A stretch of 64,000 bases of DNA, from assembly GCA_002717625.1 (NCBI GenBank), contig PBEF01000003.1:1-64000 (forward strand), written 5' to 3'. The DNA comes from Fidelibacterota bacterium (GTDB taxonomy: Bacteria; Fidelibacterota; Marinisomatia; SCGC-AAA003-L08; D37C17). The translations under genes were made by a program, and so were the position numbers. Below are positions 8,073 through 17,980 of the stretch, piece by piece (within the stretch, counting starts at the first letter, position 1; every line of letters begins with the position of its first letter). The notes beneath the pieces were generated by a model that was not told where the DNA came from, made no database searches, and saw only the letters and a program-made list of their open reading frames with translations.

Positions 8073-10706
8073 TTAATTTAAATTAATTCTAGCTTCTAAA
8101 ATGGATTCAATATCTTCAGCACAACTTTCAAGATGTAACCGAGTATATTGGTCTAAACTATTAGATGAAAGGGCATGATAAATATTTTGCAATGTTCTTT
8201 TAAGATTAGAACGTGCTAATGTTTTTGCATCATTAGGAAAACCTGTATAATTATACATATCTAACATAATCATACTTAATAAATTAATATGTGATTTTTG
8301 TAATTCTCTTCGGTAACTATTAATGTTTTCTGTAATACTTAATTCACTCCATAAATATGCATTAACTGTATTAAATAATTCAGCCATGGTAAATTGATCA
8401 TCATTTGTATAGCGTAATTCATTATCTTGCAATCTTAAAATTCGCCTAGGATGAAAAATAGAATAAAGAGCAACACTTTGAATTCTTTTAATCACTGTAT
8501 GAATAGGATAATCTATACGATCAATTCGCCAAACATAATTTGTAAAATCATCATAACGCTCTGTAGATAATTTATTTAATATATCTTCATCAAATGCAAA
8601 TGCATTTTTATTAAAAATTCTATAATTAATAAAATCTAAAGCTTCTCTTTGCTTATCAGGATCAACTACAATTAATGGATTTTTTTGATTTGGATCACCA
8701 ATATGATTTCTAGAAAAATGTATACCTCCAATAAATTTAGCTGCAGTTCTTGAAGCTGAATAATATTCCCAGATTCCTTGCGAAAAAACACTCCTGATTT
8801 TTTGAAAACGGTTTCCTTTTTTTTCAAAATTATCTAAAAGATTATCCCATAATTTTTGAACTAAATCCAACTGTCTAGAATAATACAAAATTGGATTTTT
8901 CCCAATGTCCCATGTATTACACAACGGATCAATGCCTCTAGATGACAATCCAAATGCATCTTCATCTGTACCATAAGTTAATAAAGGATTATTAGATTTA
9001 TTAGCTATTGATTCTAGACAGTCTATTTCATTTACATTAGAACATACAGTATACCCATATGCAATAGCCCAATCATCATATGGCCCTGGTTTGGTTTGAA
9101 ACATTGTATTGCCATTATCAAGTAATGAAACAGGATGATAATCCATAACAGAACCACTAATACCCATATTATTTGTAAAATCTGGATTACTTAATTCATC
9201 AATAGTAAATACTGAACTTGCTTTAAAATTATGCCGTAAACCTAATGTGTGTCCTACTTCGTGTAAAACTAAATCAACTAAACCATCATGAATATATTCT
9301 CTAAGATTAGAAGGATTATCCTGGATATAACCCTGACTAACAAGCGAGTGCCAAGATAAAATCATCTGATCTTGAAGATGGTCTGCATACTCACACTTAG
9401 AATAATCATGTTGCTGTTCTTCGTTCCATAATGAAATAGGATTATCATCAATAACGGGGTTAACAAATTCATCAAATTCTTTATAAAACGCTCTTGTGAA
9501 ATCTGCACTAATTCGTATATCTGCATCATATAATTCTCCTGTATATGGATTAGCTCTAGAAGGACCAACGGCATAACCTGATCCTGGCTGAACAATCCAT
9601 CTAATTGTGTTATATCTTGCATCTCCTGGATGCCATGTTGCATCATCTGGCATTTGTTTAACCACTATAGCATTTTTAAAACCAATTTTCTCAAATGCTT
9701 GATTCCAAGCCAATACTCCTTCTCTAACAGCTGGCCTAAACTCTATTGGAATGGTATTTTCTAACCAAAATACAATTGGCTCAATTGGCTCTGATAAAGT
9801 CTTATTGGGATGTTTTTTTTGTAAATTCCAACGATTAATATATCTAATATAAGGCGTTTCTTTCAAAGTTGAAGTATAATCCTGATAAATAGTAGTAAAA
9901 TATCCAATTCTATCATCTGCAATTCTTGGAGAAAAATTGGTTTCAGGAATAGATGATAAACTGATATGATATACATGTGTCATGCTATGCGAATTAGGCA
10001 AAGTAAATGAATCTGTCCATTTTGGACTCATAAAATGTGCTGTTATTTCTATTTCTGTATTGCTAGGATAAGATTGCAAATCACTAGCATAACTATTTTT
10101 TTTATCAAATCTATATTTCCCTTGACGATGCTGTGATACATATCCTATATCTCGAACAAACATTTCATTAGCATCAATTAAAATTGCTCCTGTTTCTTTA
10201 TGAGGAGAAGAAATAATTTTTGCTGTTGCAAAAATAGAGTTTGATAGATTATTTTGAATAGACTTATAAATTGCTGATGATTGATCTGCCCTAAAATCCG
10301 TATTAATGTGAATTAGCTGTAGAGTATTTGCAAGCCTACTAAAAATAAATGGGAATTCCCACAACATTGAACCAGAATCATAATACATGCCTTCACCAGA
10401 TTTCCTAGTTAAGTTAGCTAAATAAACTTGTTCTAGTTGTTCTGGTTTAACACTCATAAGAAATTTGTTTTTTTCTTTATCCCAATAAATAGAAAAAAGG
10501 CCATCAATCAAAATAAAATCTTTTATAATAAATTCATAAGCAGGCAAATCTGTCTTTTTTTGTTTAGAAGAATGTGGTGTTTTTTTAATAGCTGTAGATT
10601 GCAGATTACGTTTCTGTTTTAAAAAATCAATGTCCAAAGGTTCAAATGGATCTGTAAACAATAATCCAAAAAATAATATAATAGTTATTAAATAGGTTTT
10701 ACTCAT
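8073..10706 (-). CDS. Secreted zinc metalloprotease, DUF5117/DUF4953 type
   Basis: An 877-aa protein with an N-terminal signal peptide (hydrophobic residues about 4-19). The catalytic site is HEVGHTLGLRH at 482-492, the HExxHxxGxxH motif of metzincins, followed by a Met-turn VMDY at 520-523. The N-terminal 300 residues are the beta-rich part seen in DUF5117/DUF5118 proteases; the C-terminal 300 are helical. These proteases are common in Bacteroidetes and relatives and are thought to act in the periplasm or outside the cell; substrates are mostly unknown. It lies between purA and miaA on the same strand with short gaps, which gives no functional clue. Confidence 0.88.
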   Translation of the reverse strand: MSKTYLITIILFFGLLFTDPFEPLDIDFLKQKRNLQSTAIKKTPHSSKQKKTDLPAYEFIIKDFILIDGLFSIYWDKEKNKFLMSVKPEQLEQVYLANLTRKSGEGMYYDSGSMLWEFPFIFSRLANTLQLIHINTDFRADQSSAIYKSIQNNLSNSIFATAKIISSPHKETGAILIDANEMFVRDIGYVSQHRQGKYRFDKKNSYASDLQSYPSNTEIEITAHFMSPKWTDSFTLPNSHSMTHVYHISLSSIPETNFSPRIADDRIGYFTTIYQDYTSTLKETPYIRYINRWNLQKKHPNKTLSEPIEPIVFWLENTIPIEFRPAVREGVLAWNQAFEKIGFKNAIVVKQMPDDATWHPGDARYNTIRWIVQPGSGYAVGPSRANPYTGELYDADIRISADFTRAFYKEFDEFVNPVIDDNPISLWNEEQQHDYSKCEYADHLQDQMILSWHSLVSQGYIQDNPSNLREYIHDGLVDLVLHEVGHTLGLRHNFKASSVFTIDELSNPDFTNNMGISGSVMDYHPVSLLDNGNTMFQTKPGPYDDWAIAYGYTVCSNVNEIDCLESIANKSNNPLLTYGTDEDAFGLSSRGIDPLCNTWDIGKNPILYYSRQLDLVQKLWDNLLDNFEKKGNRFQKIRSVFSQGIWEYYSASRTAAKFIGGIHFSRNHIGDPNQKNPLIVVDPDKQREALDFINYRIFNKNAFAFDEDILNKLSTERYDDFTNYVWRIDRIDYPIHTVIKRIQSVALYSIFHPRRILRLQDNELRYTNDDQFTMAELFNTVNAYLWSELSITENINSYRRELQKSHINLLSMIMLDMYNYTGFPNDAKTLARSNLKRTLQNIYHALSSNSLDQYTRLHLESCAEDIESILEARINLN

Positions 10707-10745
10707 ATTTAAAAGTTAATAAAGTATTACGAATTTGCATATCAA

Positions 10746-12011
10746 TTAATTACGATTAATAATTTGATGTCGTTTAGGACCAATAGAAATAATAGAAATT
10801 GGAACCTTTAATTCAGACTCTAAATATTCAATATAATTTTTTGTTGATAATGGCAATTGATCAAACTTACTATATTCTCTAATTTCTGATTTCCATCCTT
10901 TTAATTCTTTATAAATTGGCTTAATATCTTCTAAATTATTTAAGGCCTCTGTTAAATTTGTAATCTTTTTACCATGTAAATCATATGAGGTGCATACTTT
11001 AATAGTATCAAAAGAATCTAGAATGTCTAATTTTGTTAAAGCAATATGAGTCAATCCATTAATTGCGACACTATATCTTGCAGCTACCAAATCAAACCAA
11101 CCACAACGCCTAGGCCTACCTGTAGTAGCACCAAATTCTTTTCCAATTTTACCCAATATTTCACCATCCTTATCAAATAATTCTGTAGGGAAAGGGCCAC
11201 CTCCTACGCGAGTAGTATATGCTTTAAATATACCTATTATATTATTAAGTCTTGATCCAGGTAAACCTAATCCAACACTAATACCACCTGATGAACAATT
11301 AGAAGAAGTAACATATGGATATGTTCCATGATCAATATCTAACATTGTGCCCTGAGCTCCTTCAATTAATATATTCATCTCTTCATTATCATGTAAATGT
11401 TTAAAAGTATCCTGTATATATATACTAATATTTTTACATGCCGCATAAAATTCTATTATTTCTTGTTTTAAATCTGTCAACTCATCCATTGCAATTTGAT
11501 GTTCTTGAATTGCAAAATCTAGACGGGATTCAATTTTTTCTTTTAATGTTTCATATGATAATAAATCAACTGCTCGAATACCTATCCTATTATATTTATC
11601 GGTATAAGTGGGTCCGATGCCTTTGCAAGTTGTACCAATTTTATTATTTGTACGCTTTTCATTTGTTCTATCAATACATTTATGTATTGGGGTTACAATA
11701 TGTGCATAATAATCAATTAATATCCGCCCTTCAACTGCAACATCCAACTGCTTTAAAATATTAATTTCATCTAACATCCCTATTGGATCTATAACCATCC
11801 CATTGCCCAATATACATATACAATTTTCTCTTAATGCTCCAGTAGGGATTTGGTGTAAAACTACTTTCTGATCATTACGATAAACAGTATGTCCTGCATT
11901 TGCACCGCCCTGATATCGCGCTACGATTTGAACATTTTTACTTAATAAATCTACAATTTTACCTTTACCTTCATCTCCCCATTGTCCTCCTATAATTGCA
12001 TCAACTGACAT
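10746..12011 (-). CDS. purA: Adenylosuccinate synthetase
   Basis: A 421-aa enzyme that makes adenylosuccinate from IMP, aspartate and GTP, the first step from IMP to AMP. GQWGDEGKGK at 9-18 contains the catalytic Asp13, and GHT with His41 is the partner residue. The GTTCKGIGPTY stretch and the TTTGRPRRCGWFD segment are typical. Length is normal. It lies 5 bases after secF and may be co-transcribed with secDF. Confidence 0.98.
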   Translation of the reverse strand: MSVDAIIGGQWGDEGKGKIVDLLSKNVQIVARYQGGANAGHTVYRNDQKVVLHQIPTGALRENCICILGNGMVIDPIGMLDEINILKQLDVAVEGRILIDYYAHIVTPIHKCIDRTNEKRTNNKIGTTCKGIGPTYTDKYNRIGIRAVDLLSYETLKEKIESRLDFAIQEHQIAMDELTDLKQEIIEFYAACKNISIYIQDTFKHLHDNEEMNILIEGAQGTMLDIDHGTYPYVTSSNCSSGGISVGLGLPGSRLNNIIGIFKAYTTRVGGGPFPTELFDKDGEILGKIGKEFGATTGRPRRCGWFDLVAARYSVAINGLTHIALTKLDILDSFDTIKVCTSYDLHGKKITNLTEALNNLEDIKPIYKELKGWKSEIREYSKFDQLPLSTKNYIEYLESELKVPISIISIGPKRHQIINRN

Positions 12012-12016
12012 AATTT

Positions 12017-12919
12017 TTAAACCTCCTCATCTATAAATTCTGGAATAGGATATTTTTCTTCAAAATAAAACATAATTGGACTGGCAACATAAATTGAAGA
12101 ATAGGTCCCTATAAAAACCCCAATAATTAACGTAAGTGCAAATGATTGTAAAACTATTCCTCCATAAAGAAATAATACAACTACAACAAGAAGTGTTGTA
12201 AATGATGTAATGACCGTTCTATTTAAAGTTTCATTTAACGAACGATTAATAATATGCTGTTTTTTATCATTAATAAGTTTTGCAATATTTTCTCTAATTC
12301 TATCATAAACAACTATTGTATCATTTAATGAATAGCCAACAATAGTTAATAGTGCTGCAATAATACTAATTCCAATTTCTATATTTAAAATTGATAACAA
12401 TCCAATTGTAATTAAAATATCGTGTAATAACGCTATAATACTACCCAACGCATAATATCTATCAAAACGAATTGCAATATAAAATGATATCAATAATAAA
12501 GCTATTAAAATTGCATTTCTAGCATTAGACTGTAATTCAGCTCCTAATTTGGGGCCAAATGAATCTATACTATTTAATTCTAAATCAGGAAATACTTCTT
12601 TAAGAGAATTAATAATCTTATTTTCATCTTCAATAAATTTCATCCTTAATAAAAAATTAGATTCCTTAGCGTCCGATTGAATTTCTACAATTTGTAAATT
12701 ATCCTGTAAGACTTGCTGAGCTTTTAAACGAAACTCACTTACCTTAACCTTAGATACTGAAATATTTAAATTTGTTCCACCCGTAAATTCAACCGTAAGA
12801 TTTAAACCCTTAATTAATATTATTAAAACAGCACACAACACGCAAAAACTCGATAATGTTCCGGTTATCAATGTGTGATTTAAAAAATTAATGGATAAAG
12901 TTTCTTTAAATAGTTTCAT
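12017..12919 (-). CDS. secF: Protein translocase subunit SecF
   Basis: A 300-aa inner-membrane protein with six membrane segments, partner of SecD in the proton-driven accessory complex of the Sec translocon. FTGGTN at 45-50 after the first membrane segment is the conserved SecF motif. A periplasmic part follows (about 50-130), then five membrane segments that include GYSLNDTIVVYDRIREN. It lies 9 bases after secD, the usual order. Confidence 0.97.
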   Translation of the reverse strand: MKLFKETLSINFLNHTLITGTLSSFCVLCAVLIILIKGLNLTVEFTGGTNLNISVSKVKVSEFRLKAQQVLQDNLQIVEIQSDAKESNFLLRMKFIEDENKIINSLKEVFPDLELNSIDSFGPKLGAELQSNARNAILIALLLISFYIAIRFDRYYALGSIIALLHDILITIGLLSILNIEIGISIIAALLTIVGYSLNDTIVVYDRIRENIAKLINDKKQHIINRSLNETLNRTVITSFTTLLVVVVLFLYGGIVLQSFALTLIIGVFIGTYSSIYVASPIMFYFEEKYPIPEFIDEEV

Positions 12920-12928
12920 AAATAGTAA

Positions 12929-14674
12929 TTAAATACTCAATTTTTTAATTTTAAAATAATCAATAAATGTTAAAAAAATTGTTTTTGTAACAAATATAGC
13001 TGTGAACATAGAACACAGTATACCAATACTTAACGTAGTAGCAAACCCTTTAATAGGACCAGAGCCAATAAATGATAAAACACAGGCAGTAATTAATGTA
13101 GTAATGTTAGCATCTAAGATCGTTAAAAATGCTCGATTATACCCAGTATGTACTGCTGATTGGATACTTTTACTAATTAACAATTCTTCTCTAATACGTT
13201 CAAAAATAATAATATTAGCATCTACAGTCATACCAATAGTAAGTAAAAGTCCTGCTATTCCTGGTAAAGTTAATACCGCATCCATAGTAATTAATATTGC
13301 AAAAACAAGTAACATATTAATCAATAATGCACAAGTAGCAATTAAACCAGATAAATTATAATAAAAAACCATAAATATAAATACTAATAATAAACCAATC
13401 ATCATTGATAAGGTACCAGATGCAATAGAATCTTGACCTAGTGATGGTCCAATATAATTAATTTGTACTACATTAATAGGTGCTGGCAATTCTCCAGCTT
13501 TTAATACACTTGCAATATCTTGAGCTTCTTGCTTATCCTTAAAACCTGTGATACGAGTCCCTCCAGAAGAAATTTTAGCCTGGATAGTAGGCGCCATATA
13601 AATTACATTATCTAATATAATTGCTACCCTTCTTCCAATATTATTGCCTGTAAAACGACTCCATTTAACCTTACCTTCAGTTGTCATATCTAAATTAACA
13701 ATCCAATTCCCTGCATCATCATTTCCAAATTCAGAAATTAATGCTCTAGATTCTTTAATTTGCCCACTAGAAATAGCTGGCTTAGAGCGAACTAAAGAAA
13801 GCTCACGCATCAACTGACCTTCAGGCCCAAGAAAGGCTTCATTAGACCATAAAATATCATATTTATCACCTAATATAGATTTATTTGAATCTAAAATTTG
13901 ATTAATTATATCATAATCACTATCTACAGCAAGCATGCGATTTGCAGTAGGAATTAATTGATATTGTAATTTATAATCCCTTTTATGATTTTGATCAATT
14001 TGAAAAATTAAATCTTTAAATACTTGTAAATTTTCTACTAATGTTAATTGAAATTCAGCTGTACGTTGAACATAATCTTTAGCCTTAGAAACATCTGAAA
14101 TTCCAGCAAGCTCAATAATCATTCTATCAGCCCCTAGTTGCTGAATTGAAGGCTCTCCCATTCCATACTGATTATGATCTTCTATTCTATTACGCATAAT
14201 TTCTAGGATACTTAACATTGAATCTTTACGATTATTACCTAATAGTTCTATAACATCTAAATTATGTCTTTCTGTAGGAGAGCGAAATAAATTTGAATAA
14301 TATGATATTAATGCAATATTATTTTCATTAGATAAACGCTCTAATTCATATAATACATCTGTCTGATTATTTAGTGCATTATTAATAGATTCCGATATTA
14401 TACTTTCTAAATCAATTCGCTTGTTGAATGATAATTTTTCATTAGCTTGCTGTAACAAATAAGTAAGATAGTCTAATTCTAAAACAATATATAAACCACC
14501 TTTTAAATCTAATCCGAGCTGAATAGCATCCTCTGATAAATGGTCAGTGTTAATATCTTGCAATTCAGGATCACTTTTAATAGTATATAGCTCATAACTA
14601 GGCATAATAAAATAAATACTAGCCATAAGAATGCTAAATATTAAAATCCATCTGATATTTAAATTATATAACAT
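12929..14674 (-). CDS. secD: Protein translocase subunit SecD
   Basis: A 581-aa inner-membrane protein that, with SecF, pulls exported proteins across the membrane. One membrane segment at about 8-27 is followed by GLDLKGG at 54-60, a long periplasmic P1 domain and five C-terminal membrane segments with the GMTVDANIIIFERIREE motif. The length is typical for the non-fused form. A likely promoter lies at 14690-14718. Confidence 0.97.
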   Translation of the reverse strand: MLYNLNIRWILIFSILMASIYFIMPSYELYTIKSDPELQDINTDHLSEDAIQLGLDLKGGLYIVLELDYLTYLLQQANEKLSFNKRIDLESIISESINNALNNQTDVLYELERLSNENNIALISYYSNLFRSPTERHNLDVIELLGNNRKDSMLSILEIMRNRIEDHNQYGMGEPSIQQLGADRMIIELAGISDVSKAKDYVQRTAEFQLTLVENLQVFKDLIFQIDQNHKRDYKLQYQLIPTANRMLAVDSDYDIINQILDSNKSILGDKYDILWSNEAFLGPEGQLMRELSLVRSKPAISSGQIKESRALISEFGNDDAGNWIVNLDMTTEGKVKWSRFTGNNIGRRVAIILDNVIYMAPTIQAKISSGGTRITGFKDKQEAQDIASVLKAGELPAPINVVQINYIGPSLGQDSIASGTLSMMIGLLLVFIFMVFYYNLSGLIATCALLINMLLVFAILITMDAVLTLPGIAGLLLTIGMTVDANIIIFERIREELLISKSIQSAVHTGYNRAFLTILDANITTLITACVLSFIGSGPIKGFATTLSIGILCSMFTAIFVTKTIFLTFIDYFKIKKLSI

Positions 14675-14689
14675 GATGATTTAATTAGT

Positions 14690-14718
14690 ATTATAATTCA
14701 GTAATAATTAATAGTTAA
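14690..14718 (-). promoter_or_regulatory. Candidate promoter of secD-secF-purA
   Basis: On the minus strand, TATAAT (14690-14695) is a perfect -10 box, and TTAACT (14713-14718) matches the -35 consensus at four of six bases; the spacer is 17. Transcription would start near 14683, about 9 bases before the secD ATG. The gap 14675-14825 separates divergent secD and parA. A second TATAAT at 14812-14817 faces parA but has no good -35 box and would leave almost no leader. Confidence 0.45.
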
Positions 14719-14825
14719 ATTTAATTGGATTTAAGCATTCTACTAAACGATTTTTATATAAGAATGAAAGTATATTGTAATAGATTTCAACAAAAGTTAA
14801 ATTGATATATATATAATTTCTAAAA

Positions 14826-15602
14826 ATGAATAGATTTAAAACAAAAATTATAGCATTATGCAATCAAAAAGGAGGAGTTGGAAAGACAACATCATCCGTT
14901 AATATTGCATCTTTTCTTGCTATTACAGAAACACCTACCCTGCTAATTGATATGGATCCACAGGCTAATGCCTCAACTGGTTTAGGCATTGAAATAAATT
15001 CTACGCTATTGTCTTCATATGATGTACTAATTAATAATAAAGAAATTACAAAATGCATTCAAAAAACAGAAATTGAATATTTAGATATATTGCCAGCATC
15101 ATCTAAATTAGCTGGAGCAGAAATTGAATTGGTAAGTATGTTTACACGCGAAGCTCTTTTAAAAGAAGCTATTAAAAAAATTAATGGTCAATATAAATAT
15201 ATTATTATTGATAGCCCTCCATCTTTAGGTCTACTAACAGTAAATATTTTTACTGCTGCCCATTCAATCATTATACCTATTCAATGTGAATATTATGCAT
15301 TAGAAGGATTATCACAACTACTTAATACTATTAGATTAATTCAAAATAATCTAAACCCTAAACTAGATATAGAGGGAGTGCTAATAACAATGTACGATTC
15401 TAGATTAAATTTATCTAATCAAATTGTTAAAGAAGTAAATGAATATTTTGGAAATAAAGTCTATAAAACATATATACATAGAAATGTTAAATTAGGAGAG
15501 GCTCCTAGTTTTGGGAAGCCTATTTTACTTTATAATGCATCTTCAACAGGATCTCATAATTATATGAGTTTAGTATCGGAGATATTAAATCACAATGGCT
15601 AA
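14826..15602 (+). CDS. parA: Chromosome partitioning ATPase ParA (Soj)
   Basis: A 258-aa ATPase of the ParA/MinD group. The deviant Walker A motif KGGVGKTT lies at 15-22, the Walker A' region carries LIDMDPQANAS, and Walker B is IIDSPPSLG. With ParB and parS it moves and separates chromosome origins. The length and the lack of an N-terminal DNA-binding domain mark the chromosomal (type Ia small) form. It overlaps parB by 8 bases. Confidence 0.96.
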   Translation: MNRFKTKIIALCNQKGGVGKTTSSVNIASFLAITETPTLLIDMDPQANASTGLGIEINSTLLSSYDVLINNKEITKCIQKTEIEYLDILPASSKLAGAEIELVSMFTREALLKEAIKKINGQYKYIIIDSPPSLGLLTVNIFTAAHSIIIPIQCEYYALEGLSQLLNTIRLIQNNLNPKLDIEGVLITMYDSRLNLSNQIVKEVNEYFGNKVYKTYIHRNVKLGEAPSFGKPILLYNASSTGSHNYMSLVSEILNHNG

Positions 15603-16446
15603 AGTTCTGGGCAAAGGATTAGAAGCATTAATTAAAATGCATAATACCGAAGAAAGTGAGCGGTATTTAGCAGGGCAAATTGCAATTAAAAAAATCAAAC
15701 CAAACCCTAATCAGCCGAGGCAATTTTTTGATTCTAAAAATATGGAACAATTACAAAATTCCATCAAAAACAATGGCGTTTTACAGCCTATCACTATACG
15801 AGAATTAGCCAATCACGAATACATGATTATTGCAGGAGAAAGAAGATATCAAGCATCTAAACTATTAGGGTTACAATGGATTCCTGCATATGTAGTTAAA
15901 ATTGATAATGATTCAGAAATGATGGAATATGCTCTAATAGAAAATATTCAACGAGTAAATTTAAACCCTATAGAAGAAGCTGAAGGCTACGCTATATTAA
16001 AAGGGAAGCATAATTTATCACAAAAAGAAATTGCTCAAAAAGTTTCAAAAAGTAGATCTGAAATCACAAATAAAATGAGATTGCTAAAGCTACCTCCAGT
16101 AATAAAAGATAGTGTTAGACAGGGAAAACTCAGCTATGGTCACGCTAGAGCATTAATTTCAATTAAACAATCCAAAGCTATGATTATGGTATACCATAAA
16201 ACATTAAAAAATCAACTAAGCGTTAGAGAAACAGAAAGCCTCATTAGAAAAACATTTAAAAAAACACAAATTATACAAAAAACATTTAAAAAAACAATTT
16301 CGCACTTTGAAAATAAAATAAATAAAATTTTAAATACATCTATAAAAATTAAAATCAATAAATCAGAAACTGGTAATATATACATTCCTTTCAAATCTAA
16401 AAAGCATATGAATCAAATCATTAAACGTATATCTCATGAAGAATAA
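15595..16446 (+). CDS. parB: Chromosome partitioning protein ParB (Spo0J), CTP-binding clamp
   Basis: A 283-aa ParB. CTPase boxes are visible: NPNQPRQFFD at 37-46, GERRYQA at 81-87 and ENIQRVNLNPIEEA at 116-129. A helix-turn-helix (about 135-165) that binds parS follows, then a Lys-rich linker and a C-terminal dimerisation part. The linker contains a short tandem repeat (see the repeat at 16246-16295). It overlaps parA and the M23 peptidase gene (11 bases). No perfect parS site was found by eye in the window. Confidence 0.96.
   Translation: MAKVLGKGLEALIKMHNTEESERYLAGQIAIKKIKPNPNQPRQFFDSKNMEQLQNSIKNNGVLQPITIRELANHEYMIIAGERRYQASKLLGLQWIPAYVVKIDNDSEMMEYALIENIQRVNLNPIEEAEGYAILKGKHNLSQKEIAQKVSKSRSEITNKMRLLKLPPVIKDSVRQGKLSYGHARALISIKQSKAMIMVYHKTLKNQLSVRETESLIRKTFKKTQIIQKTFKKTISHFENKINKILNTSIKIKINKSETGNIYIPFKSKKHMNQIIKRISHEE
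16246..16295 (+). repeat. 30-bp-period tandem repeat inside parB linker
   Basis: The stretch of A-rich sequence around ACATTTAAAAAAACA occurs twice, 30 bases apart. It encodes the peptide KTFKKT twice with a 10-residue period, in the basic linker between the ParB DNA-binding and dimerisation domains. It keeps the reading frame. Confidence 0.7.
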
Positions 16447-17134
16447 TTTTTTTTCTGTTGTTTTGATTAACCAAAAATCTAAACAAAATTTTTCAATCAA
16501 CTTATCTAAACATACAGTATATTTAATATTATTATTGTGTTGCAGTTGCTTTGTAAGTTTTATAATCCTGGTATATCAAGCTTATTATCAAATTCCAAAT
16601 ATCAAACAACATGCTATCATTCATAATAATAAAAAAGATATTATAGTGTTACTAAATGAATTAAAAGATGAAAATTTAATTACTGATTCTACACTCTTAA
16701 AATATAAACTCTTAAATGAATATGATAGCTTTAATCAAATTGCTCCAATTGTCAAGCCTGTTGAAGGAATTATCACCAGAGGAGTGAATACACAAAAAAA
16801 ACACTATGGAATTGATATTGCGGCATCATTGAAAAGTGATGTCCACGCAACGCAAGATGGCATTGTTATATTATCTGATGAGACAAAAAAATTAGGTAAA
16901 ACAATAATTATTGCACACCCAAACAATTACTATTCTATATATGGACATCTATATAAAACAAAATGTACAGCCAGAGAATTTATTAAAAAAGGACAAACTA
17001 TAGGTCTAGTAGGACAAGCAGATAGTAATGAAGGACCACATTTACATTTTGAAATATGGAAAAATAATATTATTATTGACCCAAGAAATTTAATCAAAGA
17101 ATACAAGGAAAATGATGTTTCAATCAAAGAATAG
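16436..17134 (+). CDS. M23-family peptidoglycan endopeptidase, membrane anchored
   Basis: A 232-aa protein with one membrane anchor (about 28-50) and a periplasmic LytM/M23 domain (about 105-225). The zinc-site residues are complete: His123 and Asp127 in HYGIDIA, His171 in YGHL, and HLHFE with His202 and His204. It should cut peptide cross-links in the cell wall. It overlaps parB at its start and the bactofilin gene by 23 bases at its end. M23 peptidase plus bactofilin pairs set cell shape in other bacteria, such as Csd1 with CcmA in Helicobacter, so a shape role is likely. Confidence 0.9.
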   Translation: MKNNFFSVVLINQKSKQNFSINLSKHTVYLILLLCCSCFVSFIILVYQAYYQIPNIKQHAIIHNNKKDIIVLLNELKDENLITDSTLLKYKLLNEYDSFNQIAPIVKPVEGIITRGVNTQKKHYGIDIAASLKSDVHATQDGIVILSDETKKLGKTIIIAHPNNYYSIYGHLYKTKCTAREFIKKGQTIGLVGQADSNEGPHLHFEIWKNNIIIDPRNLIKEYKENDVSIKE

Positions 17135-17495
17135 CTCGGGTATGCTAACATCTATTATATCTAAGGATGTCGAAATTAATGGAGATATTAATATTTCAGG
17201 AGATATTTTAATTTATGGTAAAATCTCAGGCAATATTCAATCAACAGGGATAATAAATACGGCTCAAGGCTCATCTGTTGATGGAGATATAAAAGCAAAA
17301 AAAATATTTATCAGCGGGTCTATTAATGGTAATTTAGATATTATGAATAAAGCAATAATTGAATCAACAGGCCAATTAAGTGGTAATATCAAAGCAGCTA
17401 TTATCACAATTGAAGAAGGCGCGCATTTTGATGGAATGTGTAATATGCTAAAATCATCTAATGAGTCTACTGTAAAAAAAATTACAGCACTTTAA
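17112..17495 (+). CDS. Bactofilin (polymer-forming cytoskeletal protein)
   Basis: A 127-aa protein with a central right-handed beta-helix domain (about 18-110), seen as repeating short strands with G-(D/N)-I and G-x-(I/V) turns such as INGDINISGDILIYGKISG. Termini are short and polar, as in bactofilins. Bactofilins form membrane-bound filaments that place wall enzymes or chromosome-segregation proteins. The start overlaps the M23 gene by 23 bases. Two adjacent ATG codons (17112, 17115) could serve as start. Confidence 0.92.
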   Translation: MMFQSKNSSGMLTSIISKDVEINGDINISGDILIYGKISGNIQSTGIINTAQGSSVDGDIKAKKIFISGSINGNLDIMNKAIIESTGQLSGNIKAAIITIEEGAHFDGMCNMLKSSNESTVKKITAL

Positions 17496-17507
17496 ATCTA
17501 GTAATTT

Positions 17508-17696
17508 ATGCCTAAGCCAGATACTAATTTTCAAAAAGCAATGTCTGCTGCATATACACTATTAGGCTCTATATTAGTATTAAGCGGTTTAGGCTACTAT
17601 CTTTCTCATAAATACAATAATATAGCATGGCTTATCATATTTTCAATATTAGGAATCATTGTAGGTATGTATGAACTCTATAAACAAATAAAATGA
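17508..17696 (+). CDS. atpZ: AtpZ/AtpI-family ATP synthase assembly protein
   Basis: A 62-aa membrane protein with two membrane segments (about 14-31 and 37-56) joined by a short loop, the AtpZ hairpin shape. The second segment has IIFSILGIIVGMYELYK, close to the family pattern. AtpZ-type proteins are linked to Mg or Ca uptake or to F0 assembly. It is the first gene of the ATP synthase cluster, 12 bases after the bactofilin gene, and overlaps the next gene by 4 bases. Confidence 0.82.
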   Translation: MPKPDTNFQKAMSAAYTLLGSILVLSGLGYYLSHKYNNIAWLIIFSILGIIVGMYELYKQIK

Positions 17697-17980
17697 TTTT
17701 ATTATTATATTGTATTTGCTTAATAATTATATGCTACATCCCTATTCTAATTCTACAATGCAAGCCAAATTTATTTATTCATAACAGCTTAAAGATTCAT
17801 TTAATATTTTTTTTATGTAAATTGATAATTATTTCAATGTTTATATACATTTTTCTTTATAATTTAAGTATCTCAAATTATAAGTTATTTATTATCATTG
17901 GTTGCTTTATATTTGTTTTTTTTCATTTTATAGAAGGATTTGTTCTACAAAACATTTTAATCAAAAATGGCAGGAAATAA
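17693..17980 (+). CDS. Small membrane protein in the AtpI position
   Basis: A 95-aa protein with three hydrophobic segments (about 1-20, 35-57 and 60-80) and a basic end. I do not recognise its sequence. Its place between atpZ and atpB is where atpI, or an analogue thought to help c-ring assembly, usually lies. It overlaps atpZ by 4 bases and atpB by 14 bases, which supports translational coupling. Confidence 0.7.
   Translation: MILLLYCICLIIICYIPILILQCKPNLFIHNSLKIHLIFFLCKLIIISMFIYIFLYNLSISNYKLFIIIGCFIFVFFHFIEGFVLQNILIKNGRK

Noticed and set aside
14812-14817. TATAAT in front of parA as a promoter
   Set aside because: There is no acceptable -35 box at 15-19 bases and it would leave a leader of about 2 bases; not called as a feature.
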